DNA of 64,000 nucleotides from Candidatus Scalindua sediminis (GTDB taxonomy: Bacteria > Planctomycetota > Brocadiia > Brocadiales > Scalinduaceae), in assembly GCA_008636105.1 (NCBI GenBank), contig VSDH01000006.1, forward strand, positions 1-64,000, given 5' to 3'. Under the pieces are notes generated by a model. The model was not told where the DNA came from, did no database searches, and was given only the letters and a program-made list of their open reading frames with translations. The translations under genes were made by a program, and so were the position numbers. Positions 15,557 to 24,526 of this stretch are shown here, piece by piece; position 1 is the stretch's first letter, and each line of letters begins with the position of its first letter.

Positions 15557-18418
15557 TTATGGTTCCTGCTGTGGAAGAAAAGCGCTCACAGCTTGAAAAC
15601 GACTTCTTAAGCCTCCTACTTGACCTGCTGCCCCGCGAGGAATAATATCAAAACTGGTAGTAGTATCGCCTCTAGTGTTAGTTTTATTTATGGCTATGTT
15701 AACAATCCAATCATGGAAAAATCGTGAGACAACAAAACTCGTGTATAAATTTTGGCTTTCGGTTCGGGCGAGTTTATCGGCCGAAGCTCTTTGCTTGGCC
15801 TTAAAATCGTATTGCTCATTCAATGCTAGCAGCCATTTTCCGCCTAAAGATAATGCTGATGAAAATATGACGCTAGAACTGAAGTCATCAATAAACCTGT
15901 TTCCTATAAAGAAATTCCAGTTAGGCATAACCTTATAATTGAGGCCGAAGTTTAAGATATCGACACCGCCTTTTCCAAGGTTAAATTCGTTATGTTCTGA
16001 AAGAAGTGAAATTTTATCGGTTAATTTCATCTTTATGTCTAATTCTATAAAATCGTCCCGTTTTCTGTTTAAACCTGCATTGCCTGGAAATAAGTTAAAT
16101 GCAATGTCAAAATTAAGGAGGTCCACAGGTGTCTCTTCCCCTGTTTCTCCTCGTTTTGTCTGGAATATATTGCGCAAACTCAACACGATTGATTGGTAGG
16201 TGTCAAGCGCATCTATCCCGTCAAATTGGTTTAAGTCTTCTGGATTTTGTGTGGCTATTGGTGTGAAGTTAAAACGCAATTCAGGGATCATGATATGCCT
16301 TAATCTGTTGATATTTAGAAGTTTATTATAAATACTATAAGTTCTTGAAAGTGTTATGCTGGTATTAAGACCTAGAGAACCCAATATTCGCCCACGAGGC
16401 GTACCATTGCCTTCATTGCCTTGAGTGACAGGATTTACCCTGACGCTTTCACTATAACCTGTAAAACGAGCACCTATAAAGGGATTAAACCTTACATTCA
16501 TGATGCTAAACGGCGCATTAAGTGTATGATCTGTGTCAAACCTGATCGTCTCCTCAGGCTCAAGCCTGACGGGTACTCTATCAAAAACCCTTTCAGCAGT
16601 TAATGAAGCACCACGTCCCAGAAATTGTTCTTCAATTTCAGGTGAAATCCTGTCAAATACCCTATTTTGATATGCTATCTCTGTTTCAGAGGTAAAATTT
16701 AGTTTGCCCTTCCACAAAGGTTCTCCAATTATTCTATATTTTAATTCAGGTAACGATTCGTTTTTTCTATTAAGCCTTTCTGAATCCACAAGGGTATCGT
16801 ATGTCCGTAATTGATGTTCGGCCAAGAGAGTAATCCCTCTATTATCAGAAATCTTTCTTAAATAAATTATGGTTTCTCTATCCTTTTCCGTTTTGAGTTC
16901 CTGTTGGAAATATTCTCTAAAGAAACTTCTATCGCTAACGTGTGATATTTCTATATCTACTCTCCAGTCGTTAGTTGGTAGTTCGTCTTTTTCACTTTTT
17001 TCTTGATCTACAAGAAGTTGTCTATGTCTCCATAAAAACTGTCCTCTATCTTTTTGCGGGACAGGAATACTGTTAATATCAGTAGTTTTTTCATCGCGGA
17101 TATAGTATGTATTCATATATCCGGAGTAATTAGTTTTGGCATATTCAAAATCTAATCCCAATGCGGGTCCCCTCTGTGATAGATAATCTGCACTTAATGT
17201 TAAATCGCTCCAATCATCCATTTTTTTACCGAAGGCAATGCTATATACGTCCCAATCAGTTTTGACAAAACGTCCGAATCTGGATGTACTCCCAGTCTCC
17301 CAATCCTCTAGAAGGGTTGCCCTTCTTTTTAAATCAAAGGATAGACGTGGCAAGTAAATTAATGGAAGATTCCCGGCGTAAAATATGTTTTTTTTTGCTG
17401 TGGCTATTGAATGTTCTGGAGTTTTAAAAATTCTTATCCTTGAGGATTTGAAATAGAAGTGAGGATGCCCGTAGCTGCAAAGTGAATAGCGCCCATTATT
17501 TATATCATACTGTCCTTTACCTCTATGTTTAATCTCAGCACCATCTATATAAACAGGTGTTTCCACCCTAAAGATGGGGGGGCGGATTATACTTCTAATG
17601 GTGCTATTGACAAAAATTCCTTTTTCCTCTTTAATGTTCTCAAAGACTTTTTCGGCTATTATCAGGTCATCTTCTCGTATCAGGGTTACATTTCCTTCTG
17701 CATACATTTCTTTATATATTAATTTTGGAGGTTTGTCTTTTTCACTTTTTTCTTGATCTAAATGTAAGATTACGTTATCAGCATTTAAAGTTTCATCACC
17801 TCTTTTTATCCTGACATTCCCTATAGCAACGACAACACGAACGTCTTTTTCCATCCAGGTGTCTATGTCATCTGCAAATATGTCTATTGGCTCTCCCTCA
17901 GCTGATATACTTACAGGAGGACCAACTGTAGGTTCTTCTTTGGCGGCAAATTCCTCTCTTCCTTCAGCCCTTATCTTTTTACCACGCAGGTATACTTCTG
18001 TTTTTTGTTCTTCTTCGAAGCTTTTGATTGGTACATTTACGGGATTTACAACTACCCCTGCGCTAGTAACCAGCCGCAAATATATTTGTTCATAATTTTC
18101 AATAATTCCTTCTTGAAATAATGATGCGTTACCCTCGCAATAAATTTCCATGTGCCCTTCAACATGTTGAGCAATATCAACTTTTGTAAACCAGGCTGCT
18201 ACGGAGTTTGCAAGGATTTGTGCACTGCCCTGTTCTATTTTGACATTACCTTCTGCCAAAAAAACTTTAACCCCATTTTTGTCCCAGGTCGATATTGTAT
18301 TTGCGTTAATGAATATGGGATGTTGTGAGACATCCGTGGTTATGAGAGCACCTTGGGTGAAATTTTTATTACAAAGTATTAGAAATATAAAGAAAATTGT
18401 AATTGAGAAAAACCGCAT
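15557..18418 (-). CDS. lptD: LptD-like outer-membrane LPS-assembly protein
   Basis: 953 residues with a signal peptide (1-23). The N-terminal half holds two LptA/OstA-type beta-jellyroll stretches: about 35-150 (VKVFLAEGNVKIEQGSAQIL) and about 175-330 (VRVVVAIGNVRIKRGDETLN...MYAEGNVTLIREDD). The rest, about 340-953, is a beta-barrel with the family features YLPRLSF, DYLSQRGPALGLDFEY and many alternating strands. LptD inserts lipopolysaccharide in the outer leaflet with LptE. It is longer than proteobacterial LptD (about 780), mainly because of the doubled periplasmic module. The cysteine pairs known from E. coli LptD are not evident. Confidence 0.8.
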   Translation of the reverse strand: MRFFSITIFFIFLILCNKNFTQGALITTDVSQHPIFINANTISTWDKNGVKVFLAEGNVKIEQGSAQILANSVAAWFTKVDIAQHVEGHMEIYCEGNASLFQEGIIENYEQIYLRLVTSAGVVVNPVNVPIKSFEEEQKTEVYLRGKKIRAEGREEFAAKEEPTVGPPVSISAEGEPIDIFADDIDTWMEKDVRVVVAIGNVRIKRGDETLNADNVILHLDQEKSEKDKPPKLIYKEMYAEGNVTLIREDDLIIAEKVFENIKEEKGIFVNSTIRSIIRPPIFRVETPVYIDGAEIKHRGKGQYDINNGRYSLCSYGHPHFYFKSSRIRIFKTPEHSIATAKKNIFYAGNLPLIYLPRLSFDLKRRATLLEDWETGSTSRFGRFVKTDWDVYSIAFGKKMDDWSDLTLSADYLSQRGPALGLDFEYAKTNYSGYMNTYYIRDEKTTDINSIPVPQKDRGQFLWRHRQLLVDQEKSEKDELPTNDWRVDIEISHVSDRSFFREYFQQELKTEKDRETIIYLRKISDNRGITLLAEHQLRTYDTLVDSERLNRKNESLPELKYRIIGEPLWKGKLNFTSETEIAYQNRVFDRISPEIEEQFLGRGASLTAERVFDRVPVRLEPEETIRFDTDHTLNAPFSIMNVRFNPFIGARFTGYSESVRVNPVTQGNEGNGTPRGRILGSLGLNTSITLSRTYSIYNKLLNINRLRHIMIPELRFNFTPIATQNPEDLNQFDGIDALDTYQSIVLSLRNIFQTKRGETGEETPVDLLNFDIAFNLFPGNAGLNRKRDDFIELDIKMKLTDKISLLSEHNEFNLGKGGVDILNFGLNYKVMPNWNFFIGNRFIDDFSSSVIFSSALSLGGKWLLALNEQYDFKAKQRASADKLARTESQNLYTSFVVSRFFHDWIVNIAINKTNTRGDTTTSFDIIPRGAAGQVGGLRSRFQAVSAFLPQQEP

Positions 18419-18557
18419 ATCAGGTCTACCAAAAACTTTTAGCAGTACAACATTTCTATTTTGTTATTTGTATTATTTGAAAGATATATTTTATCGATGT
18501 GTTCTAAGGAAGCGTAAATAAGAAGCATAAAGATGAATTTAATTATCAGATATGCTT

Positions 18558-19685
18558 TTAAAAAAATGCATTAATTGTACTAATAATGTAAGCTTGCTCC
18601 TCTTTTGTTATTTCAGGAAAGATTGGAAGTGATAGTATTTCTTTGGTGGCTTTTTCTGCCTCCGGGAAGTCGCCCTCCTTATATCCTAAATATGCCAGGC
18701 ATTTTTGCAAATGTTGTGGAATTGGATAATGCACCGCGCAATCTATATTGTTTGCCTTTAGGTGTTCTACAAGCCTATCTCTTTCCTTTATCTTGATTAC
18801 GTAAAGGTGAAACACATGCTTGTTAGAACTAATTACTTTTGGCGTTGTTAGATCCAGTTCCTCCATTTTTTGCGTGTAATACGAGGCCTTTTGTCTTCGT
18901 TTCTCACTCCAAAGGTCTATGTACTTGAGTTTTTTTGTGAGAACAGCCGCCTGTATCGTATCCAATCTGCCATTAATGCCTAAGACGGGATAATAATTCT
19001 TGGGTTTTCCGCCGTGAACCCTCAGCATGTAAATCATTTCTGCAAGCTCATCACTATTGCATGTAACCATCCCCCCATCTCCAAATCCACCAAGATTCTT
19101 GCTTGGAAAAAAAGAAAAGCATCCTAAATCACCCATTGAACCTGATTTTCTATCTTTGTATTCAGCGCCAATAGCTTGTGCAGCATCTTCTATAACCTTG
19201 ATATTATGCTTCTTTGCTATTTCCAGTATTGGATCCATATCTGCGCACTGCCCGTATAAATGGACAGGGATGATGGCTTTTGTATTTTTATTTATACGCT
19301 TTTTTATTAAATCCGGTCTTATATTGTAAGATTCAGGGTCAATATCCACGAAAACTGGTGTTGCACCTGTATTACAAATAGACCCTACTGTGGCAAAAAA
19401 GGTAAAGGGGGATGTAATAACTTCGTCACCGTTTCCGATTCCTAATGATTTGAGAGCGAGGAGTAATGCATCAGTTCCAGAAGAAACACCGATTGCATGT
19501 TTCGTATTGCAGTATGAAGCAAAAAGTTTCTCAAATTCTTTAACCTGTGGGCCTAAAATGAATGATTGATTTTCAAGAACATCCTGGATTGCTGAATCAA
19601 TCTCTTCCTTAATGCTGTAATATTGGCGTTTCAAATCGACTAAAGGAACCCTTATTTTTGTGCTTTCACTGAGCGTAGAATTCAC
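18558..19685 (-). CDS. DegT/DnrJ/EryC1/StrS-family PLP aminotransferase (sugar aminotransferase)
   Basis: 375 residues from a GTG with AGGAAG upstream. Fold-type I PLP features are SSGTDALLLAL (68-78), VIEDAAQAIGA (164-174, Asp167) and the internal-aldimine lysine in FFPSKNLGGFGDGG (Lys196). The protein should transaminate a nucleotide-linked keto-sugar for surface polysaccharide or LPS. The exact sugar cannot be told and no sugar-modifying partner is adjacent. Placement next to the lptD-like gene fits a role in the cell envelope. Confidence 0.88.
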   Translation of the reverse strand: MNSTLSESTKIRVPLVDLKRQYYSIKEEIDSAIQDVLENQSFILGPQVKEFEKLFASYCNTKHAIGVSSGTDALLLALKSLGIGNGDEVITSPFTFFATVGSICNTGATPVFVDIDPESYNIRPDLIKKRINKNTKAIIPVHLYGQCADMDPILEIAKKHNIKVIEDAAQAIGAEYKDRKSGSMGDLGCFSFFPSKNLGGFGDGGMVTCNSDELAEMIYMLRVHGGKPKNYYPVLGINGRLDTIQAAVLTKKLKYIDLWSEKRRQKASYYTQKMEELDLTTPKVISSNKHVFHLYVIKIKERDRLVEHLKANNIDCAVHYPIPQHLQKCLAYLGYKEGDFPEAEKATKEILSLPIFPEITKEEQAYIISTINAFF

Positions 19686-19764
19686 CTTATCTTCCTAAAT
19701 AGTATATGCTTAAGAGGATTTCCCGATTATAGATATCTGTCAAATTAATTTGTAAGTATGATAC

Positions 19765-19854
19765 TTACTTTTTCTTTTTTCTTGCTCGTTTTTTTAGGAT
19801 GTATTTTTTCCTATTAAGTCGATGTTTCTTCTTTCCTTCGAATCCATTTGCCAT
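19765..19854 (-). CDS. Very short, highly basic ORF (29 aa)
   Basis: Encodes MANGFEGKKKHRLNRKK and then 12 further residues ending KKRARKKKK: 15 Lys/Arg plus one His in 29 residues. The ATG is preceded by GGGAAGG with 5 bp spacing. Composition resembles tiny ribosome-associated proteins (for example the COX24/mS38-like or bTHX type), which annotation pipelines miss. No specific family is claimed. It lies alone, 80 bp upstream of the aminotransferase on the same strand. Confidence 0.45.
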   Translation of the reverse strand: MANGFEGKKKHRLNRKKYILKKRARKKKK

Positions 19855-19940
19855 AAAAACCTTCCCTTAATTTTGTAAACTAAAACCTTTACAATTACAT
19901 ATCTTGTATATGTAGTTGCATTCTGATAAAATCTAAATAG

Positions 19941-20032
19941 AGGGACTTTTAGAATTGATTTCTCCTTTCCCCTATCGGTAAGCCTTTGACCTCCTCGAGG
20001 CTTATTGGTAGGCTTTCAATTCAAAGGTCCCT
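19941..20032. repeat. Imperfect 92-bp inverted repeat
   Basis: Arms AGGGACTTTTAGAATTGA and TTCAATTCAAAGGTCCCT enclose a smaller hairpin (AAGCCT...AGGCTT). It could be a structured leader of the basic ORF on the minus strand or another palindromic repeat. The gap 19,855-20,365 holds no other gene. Confidence 0.4.
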
Positions 20033-20108
20033 CACTTATTTGACACGCCTTTTATGTTTTTGCAATTATACTACTTGTAATCTATATTACAAGTGATTCT
20101 TTACTGAA

Positions 20109-20301
20109 ACCTAAGTAGAGCGATTATGCCTGAACGTACCGTTCGGGCGGATAGCCGCAACCTTCCTGCCTGCCGGCAGACAGGTAGGTTGCGTAATTTC
20201 AATGGATTTTTAATAATCCATAAGGTGGTAGTAAACGCAGGCCGTACCTTTGCTTATAGCTACGGGACTTAAAATTATCCATATAAATCGGTCAACTTAG
20301 G
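20109..20301. repeat. Inverted-repeat element, family II, copy 3 (degenerate)
   Basis: Ends ACCTAAGTAGAGCGATT and AAATCGGTCAACTTAGG are diverged versions of the family II ends. Between them is GC-rich palindromic DNA (CTGCCTGCCGGCAGACAGG). It ends 64 bp before comEC. Confidence 0.5.
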
Positions 20302-20365
20302 CGAAAGTAGCCTTAACCTCCTTTATATATAGAAGACTACACAATCCTTCTTGTATTAGACCAAA

Positions 20366-22909
20366 ATGCACCGCCCATTAGTGAAGATTGTACTATCGTT
20401 CGTAATCGGCATATTTATAAATTATTTTGTCGATATTCCTTCCTTTCTTATTTTCCCAGCGATACTTACGACTTTAATTGTGTGCTTGTGTTTATATATA
20501 TTCCATTTAAGAGGCTGTATATTAACTCTTTTGTTATTGACCTTTCTGACAGGTGTTTCATATCACCATTTTAGATTTTCTTCTTATCCCGCCGATAGCA
20601 TATCGAATCTTATAAGTACCAAAAAAACTCCTGTTCGTTTGCATGGTACAGTCGTGTCACAACCTATTAGCAAATATATATCAAATCCTCCGTTATCTTC
20701 GTTAAAACAACGCAAGAAGGTTGTTACGTTCTTGTTGCGAACAGAGGCAATAGAAAGAGGAGGAAATATTTCTGAAAATCCCGTGAACGGGGCACGGCGA
20801 GGAGATTGGAAAGACATTTCAGGTGTAATTAAAGTAAATGTTTACCCAACAAAGGAAGAAGAAAATATGCCAGGCAGTGGAAAGGATTATCTTGCAAATA
20901 AACTAGAATATGGGGATAGGATAGAATTAATGGGGAATATCTCAACACCTTCAACGCCTCGTAATCCAGGGCAGTTTAATTATAAAAAGTTCCTTCAGAA
21001 ACAAAATCCACGTACGGAGGCTATACTCAGTGTTATAAGTGCTAAAAACGTAAAGCTAATATCAGAAAATCATGGGAATTATTTTTTTACATTTATCTAT
21101 AGCCTGAAGAAAAAACTGAATCAAGTTATAAAAAAGTGCGTTAAGGAAAGAAGCATTCCTCTCGTCAGTAGTATCTTACTTGGCGATCGTGAAAAGATAC
21201 CGGAAGGTCTTATGGATAGTTTTGTGAAAACTGGGACTATTCATTTCCTTGCAATTAGTGGTTTGCACGTTGGCATATTGGTTGTTTCATTACATTACCT
21301 GTTAAGATTGCTGGGTCTTAATACGAAGCACTTAGCGATAATTATTATATTTGTTACATTTTTATATGCTGTCATTACGGGAATGAAGACTCCAATCCTT
21401 CGGGCTGGCATAATGGTGGCTACTTATTATGGTGCATTTATATTTAACAGGCGTTGGGATCTCACAAATAGTATTGCACAAGCGGTATTTGTAATACTTT
21501 TGATAAATCCTTCCGACCTGTTCAATGTAGGTTTTCAACTTTCAGTGCTTGCAGTGCTTGGAATCATATATATTTCAAGTGGAATTGAAAATTCCTGCTG
21601 GAAAACGTCTCTTTTGATTGAGAGACTACAAGCAAAAGAAGAAAGGAATGAGGTTTGGTTTCGATTTAAGATTTATTGCAGGAAAACGTTTTGCGTTTCC
21701 CTTGCAGCCTGGATTGCCATAATGCCACTTATAGCATATTATTTCCATATCGTAACTCCTCTGACAGCGCTTTTGAATATTATAGTCTTTCCGCTTGTAT
21801 GGTTTATTCTGGTTGGTGGTTTTATAATATTAATAGTGGGTCTTGCATTTCCTGTACTGGTTGCGCCATTTGCGTGGCTAATTTCATATTCTGCGATATC
21901 GTTAGAAAATTTAATTCTGCTATTTTCAACGAATTTTAGGACTTTTTTCTATACATCAGGACCACCGTGGATATGGATATTAATCTATTACCTGATAGTT
22001 ATACTTTTTATACTAAGGGAGAGATTTAAGATCAAAATGGTTCATGTATTGATTGTAATTTTGGGTATTTCAAATATTTTTATCTTTTCGAGTTCGTTTG
22101 GTCATAATCAAAATCGTCTTAAACTTACATGCTTTGATGTAAAGCGTGGAACTTCTATCTTTATTCAATTTCCTAACGGTAAAAACATGCTTTTTGATAC
22201 GGGCACGTGGAGTAATTATGATGTTGGAAAATTTATTGTTGATCCCTTTTTGAGGCAGGAGGGGATAAAAAAGATAGATACCATAGTTATTTCTCACGAA
22301 CATGATGACCATTGTAATGGGATACCGTCTCTTATTGAAAGGTTCAAGATTGACAATGTTTTCATAAACAAATTTTTCTTGCGGTCCGGAAATAAAGAGA
22401 AATTATTGAGATTGATTAGTGAGAAAAAGATAAGTACAGGCCTGTTGGCTAAAGGTTTAGAAATTAAGGGATACGAACCGGCAAAAATCAAGGTGCTTAA
22501 TCCACCTGATAAAGACATATTGAGATATGAGGGTTTCCCTGTAAATAACTTATCCGTGAACGATTCATCCAGTGTAGTTTTGATTGAATATCTGGATTAC
22601 AAGATACTATTGTGTGCAGATATAGGAGAATATGGAATCAAGCTACTTTTATCAGGCAAGGACGACCTTAATGCGGATGTGATCGAGGTTCCACATCACG
22701 GAGGTTTTTGCGTAAAAACTGAAGATTTGATCAGGCATGTCAGACCAAAACATGCAATAATAAGTGGAATCCCAAGCGTTGTTTCTATGCCTACAATTGA
22801 AGCTTATGAGAAGTTTGGATCAAACTTATTTAAAACATACCAGGATGGAGCAATAACGTTTACGATAAATGAGGATGGTATTCAAGTATCAAAATTTCTT
22901 CAAAGATAA
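20366..22909 (+). CDS. comEC: ComEC/Rec2-type DNA uptake channel
   Basis: 847 residues. N-terminal membrane segments (about 8-65) precede a soluble OB-like region (about 80-245). A polytopic competence domain follows (about 265-580), with the signature FLAISGLHVGILV. The C-terminal metallo-beta-lactamase domain starts near 595 and has ISHEHDDHCNG with His644, His646, Asp648 and His649. All three usual modules are present and length is typical. The channel takes single-stranded DNA across the inner membrane in natural transformation. No other competence gene is in the window. The ATG has no clear ribosome-binding site. Confidence 0.9.
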   Translation: MHRPLVKIVLSFVIGIFINYFVDIPSFLIFPAILTTLIVCLCLYIFHLRGCILTLLLLTFLTGVSYHHFRFSSYPADSISNLISTKKTPVRLHGTVVSQPISKYISNPPLSSLKQRKKVVTFLLRTEAIERGGNISENPVNGARRGDWKDISGVIKVNVYPTKEEENMPGSGKDYLANKLEYGDRIELMGNISTPSTPRNPGQFNYKKFLQKQNPRTEAILSVISAKNVKLISENHGNYFFTFIYSLKKKLNQVIKKCVKERSIPLVSSILLGDREKIPEGLMDSFVKTGTIHFLAISGLHVGILVVSLHYLLRLLGLNTKHLAIIIIFVTFLYAVITGMKTPILRAGIMVATYYGAFIFNRRWDLTNSIAQAVFVILLINPSDLFNVGFQLSVLAVLGIIYISSGIENSCWKTSLLIERLQAKEERNEVWFRFKIYCRKTFCVSLAAWIAIMPLIAYYFHIVTPLTALLNIIVFPLVWFILVGGFIILIVGLAFPVLVAPFAWLISYSAISLENLILLFSTNFRTFFYTSGPPWIWILIYYLIVILFILRERFKIKMVHVLIVILGISNIFIFSSSFGHNQNRLKLTCFDVKRGTSIFIQFPNGKNMLFDTGTWSNYDVGKFIVDPFLRQEGIKKIDTIVISHEHDDHCNGIPSLIERFKIDNVFINKFFLRSGNKEKLLRLISEKKISTGLLAKGLEIKGYEPAKIKVLNPPDKDILRYEGFPVNNLSVNDSSSVVLIEYLDYKILLCADIGEYGIKLLLSGKDDLNADVIEVPHHGGFCVKTEDLIRHVRPKHAIISGIPSVVSMPTIEAYEKFGSNLFKTYQDGAITFTINEDGIQVSKFLQR

Positions 22910-22992
22910 ATTAGCTTTCCTTCATTTACTAAATTAATGATGGTGTAATAAACAATGATGGCACTCTGAGCGGAGCGAAGAGTCTAATTTCA

Positions 22993-23847
22993 TCATACGA
23001 AATTGAATTGTGCTGCAGCATGGTAGGAACTTCTGACTAGCGGGCCTGATTCTACATGTTTAAAACCCATCTTTTCACCCTCATACTTGAGACGTTTAAA
23101 CTCTTCAGGATGATAGTAACGTTTTATCGGGATGTATTCTTTTCCGGGGCTGAGGTATTGCCCTATTGTAAGTATGTCACAATCTACCTCCCTTAAATCT
23201 TTCATTACGTCTATTATCTCATCATATTCTTCACCCATGCCCAGGATCAGGCCAGACTTAGTGATGCAGCCGGGATGGATTACGTTAACTTTTTCTAATA
23301 AACTAAGTGAAAACTCATAGTCAGCCTGCAGCCTTACATCGGGGTATAATCTTGGTACTGTTTCAAGGTTATGGTTAAGTATATCTGGGTATTCTTTCAA
23401 AACAATCTCAAGGGTTTCTTCAGAACCTTTAAAGTCCGGTATCAGAACCTCTATTGTGCATGTTGAATTGTAAGTGCGAATATTCCTGATCGTCCTTGCA
23501 TAGATTTTTGCACCACCATCGGGAAGGTCGTCTCTGGTAACAGACGTAATAACAACATGCTGTAGGCCTATCTGTTTAACTACCCGCGCAATCCTTTCAG
23601 GTTCATCCTCATCTAAAGTTGATGGATGCCCCTTGGTGACGGCACAGAAATTACATCTTCTGGTGCAGACGTCCCCGAGTATTAGAAACGTTGCAGTACC
23701 CTGCCCAAAGCATTCTCCGATGTTAGGGCAGATTGCCTCTTCACATACTGTGTGCAGGTTAGCAGATCTTAATATGGTTTTTAACCTGTGATATTCTTTA
23801 CCTTGTGGTAATTTAACCCTGAGCCAGTTGGGGCGTTTCGTTTGCAC
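22993..23847 (-). CDS. lipA: Lipoyl synthase
   Basis: 284 residues; a radical SAM enzyme inserting two sulfurs into the octanoyl chain on lipoyl domains. The auxiliary-cluster cysteines are Cys35, Cys40 and Cys46 (CEEAICPNIGEC). The radical SAM cluster is CTRRCNFC (Cys61, Cys65, Cys68). The C-terminal RSSYHA supplies the family serine ligand. It starts at GTG 23,847 with GGAGGTAATAA in front, overlapping the end of lipB by 35 bp. It is last in pdhA-pdhB-pdhC-lipB-lipA. Confidence 0.95.
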   Translation of the reverse strand: MQTKRPNWLRVKLPQGKEYHRLKTILRSANLHTVCEEAICPNIGECFGQGTATFLILGDVCTRRCNFCAVTKGHPSTLDEDEPERIARVVKQIGLQHVVITSVTRDDLPDGGAKIYARTIRNIRTYNSTCTIEVLIPDFKGSEETLEIVLKEYPDILNHNLETVPRLYPDVRLQADYEFSLSLLEKVNVIHPGCITKSGLILGMGEEYDEIIDVMKDLREVDCDILTIGQYLSPGKEYIPIKRYYHPEEFKRLKYEGEKMGFKHVESGPLVRSSYHAAAQFNFV

Positions 23848-24526
23848 TTATTACCTCCAATAACTCTTCCATGCTTATGGTTTGCATTTCAACACCGAAA
23901 ACATTAGCAAAATTCCTCATAATCGAGGCCGTTGTTTCTTTCGTATCTACGTTTGTTTTTAACAACTTCGATATTGATGTTATCATGACGTCTTGTATAC
24001 CGCATGGCACAATCATGTTGAAAGGCGAAAGGTCGTTATTTACATTTAAGGAAAAACCATGCATGGTTGTACCGCCAACTATTCTAACACCTACAAAACC
24101 AATCTTTTCTTTTCCTACCCAAACGCCTGTGTGTCCTTCAACCCGCCGTGACTTGATTTTATAATCCTGTAATGTTTTTATCATCACTTCTTCCAGCATT
24201 CGTAGATAATGGTAATAATCCTCTGTATAAGACTTCATCCCAATTATTGGGTAACATACTATCTGTCCCGGGCCGTGGTATGTGGTTGCACCACCTCTGT
24301 CAATTCTGTATATAGAATATCCCATGTTTCTTAGTTGATTTTCATCAGTTAAGAAGTGATTAGTCTTTCTGTTCCTGCGCCCCAGTGTATATGTTGGAGG
24401 ATGTTGAAGGGTGATGAATACGTCTTCTATTTGGTTTGACTGTTTTACGTTGAAGAGTCTTTTCTGGAGTTTCCAGGCCTTACCATACTCCACCAAATCC
24501 AGTTTCAGTAGAAGGCATTTGTTCAT
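23813..24526 (-). CDS. lipB: Octanoyl-[acyl-carrier-protein]:protein N-octanoyltransferase
   Basis: 237 residues from the ATG at 24,526, chosen because AGGAAG lies 5 bp upstream; a TTG at 24,550 would add eight residues. It transfers octanoate from ACP to lipoyl domains, the step before LipA. Motifs are RGGATTYHGPGQIVCYPI (substrate pocket) and VPCGIQDVMITSISK with the catalytic Cys. The N-terminus overlaps the end of the E2 gene by 47 bp. Pairing with an E2 gene supplies both the substrate protein and its modifying enzymes. Confidence 0.94.
   Translation of the reverse strand: MNKCLLLKLDLVEYGKAWKLQKRLFNVKQSNQIEDVFITLQHPPTYTLGRRNRKTNHFLTDENQLRNMGYSIYRIDRGGATTYHGPGQIVCYPIIGMKSYTEDYYHYLRMLEEVMIKTLQDYKIKSRRVEGHTGVWVGKEKIGFVGVRIVGGTTMHGFSLNVNNDLSPFNMIVPCGIQDVMITSISKLLKTNVDTKETTASIMRNFANVFGVEMQTISMEELLEVISANETPQLAQG

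Noticed and set aside
20366-22909. Complete competence locus
   Set aside because: Only comEC is present; no pilin, ComEA or DprA gene adjoins it.
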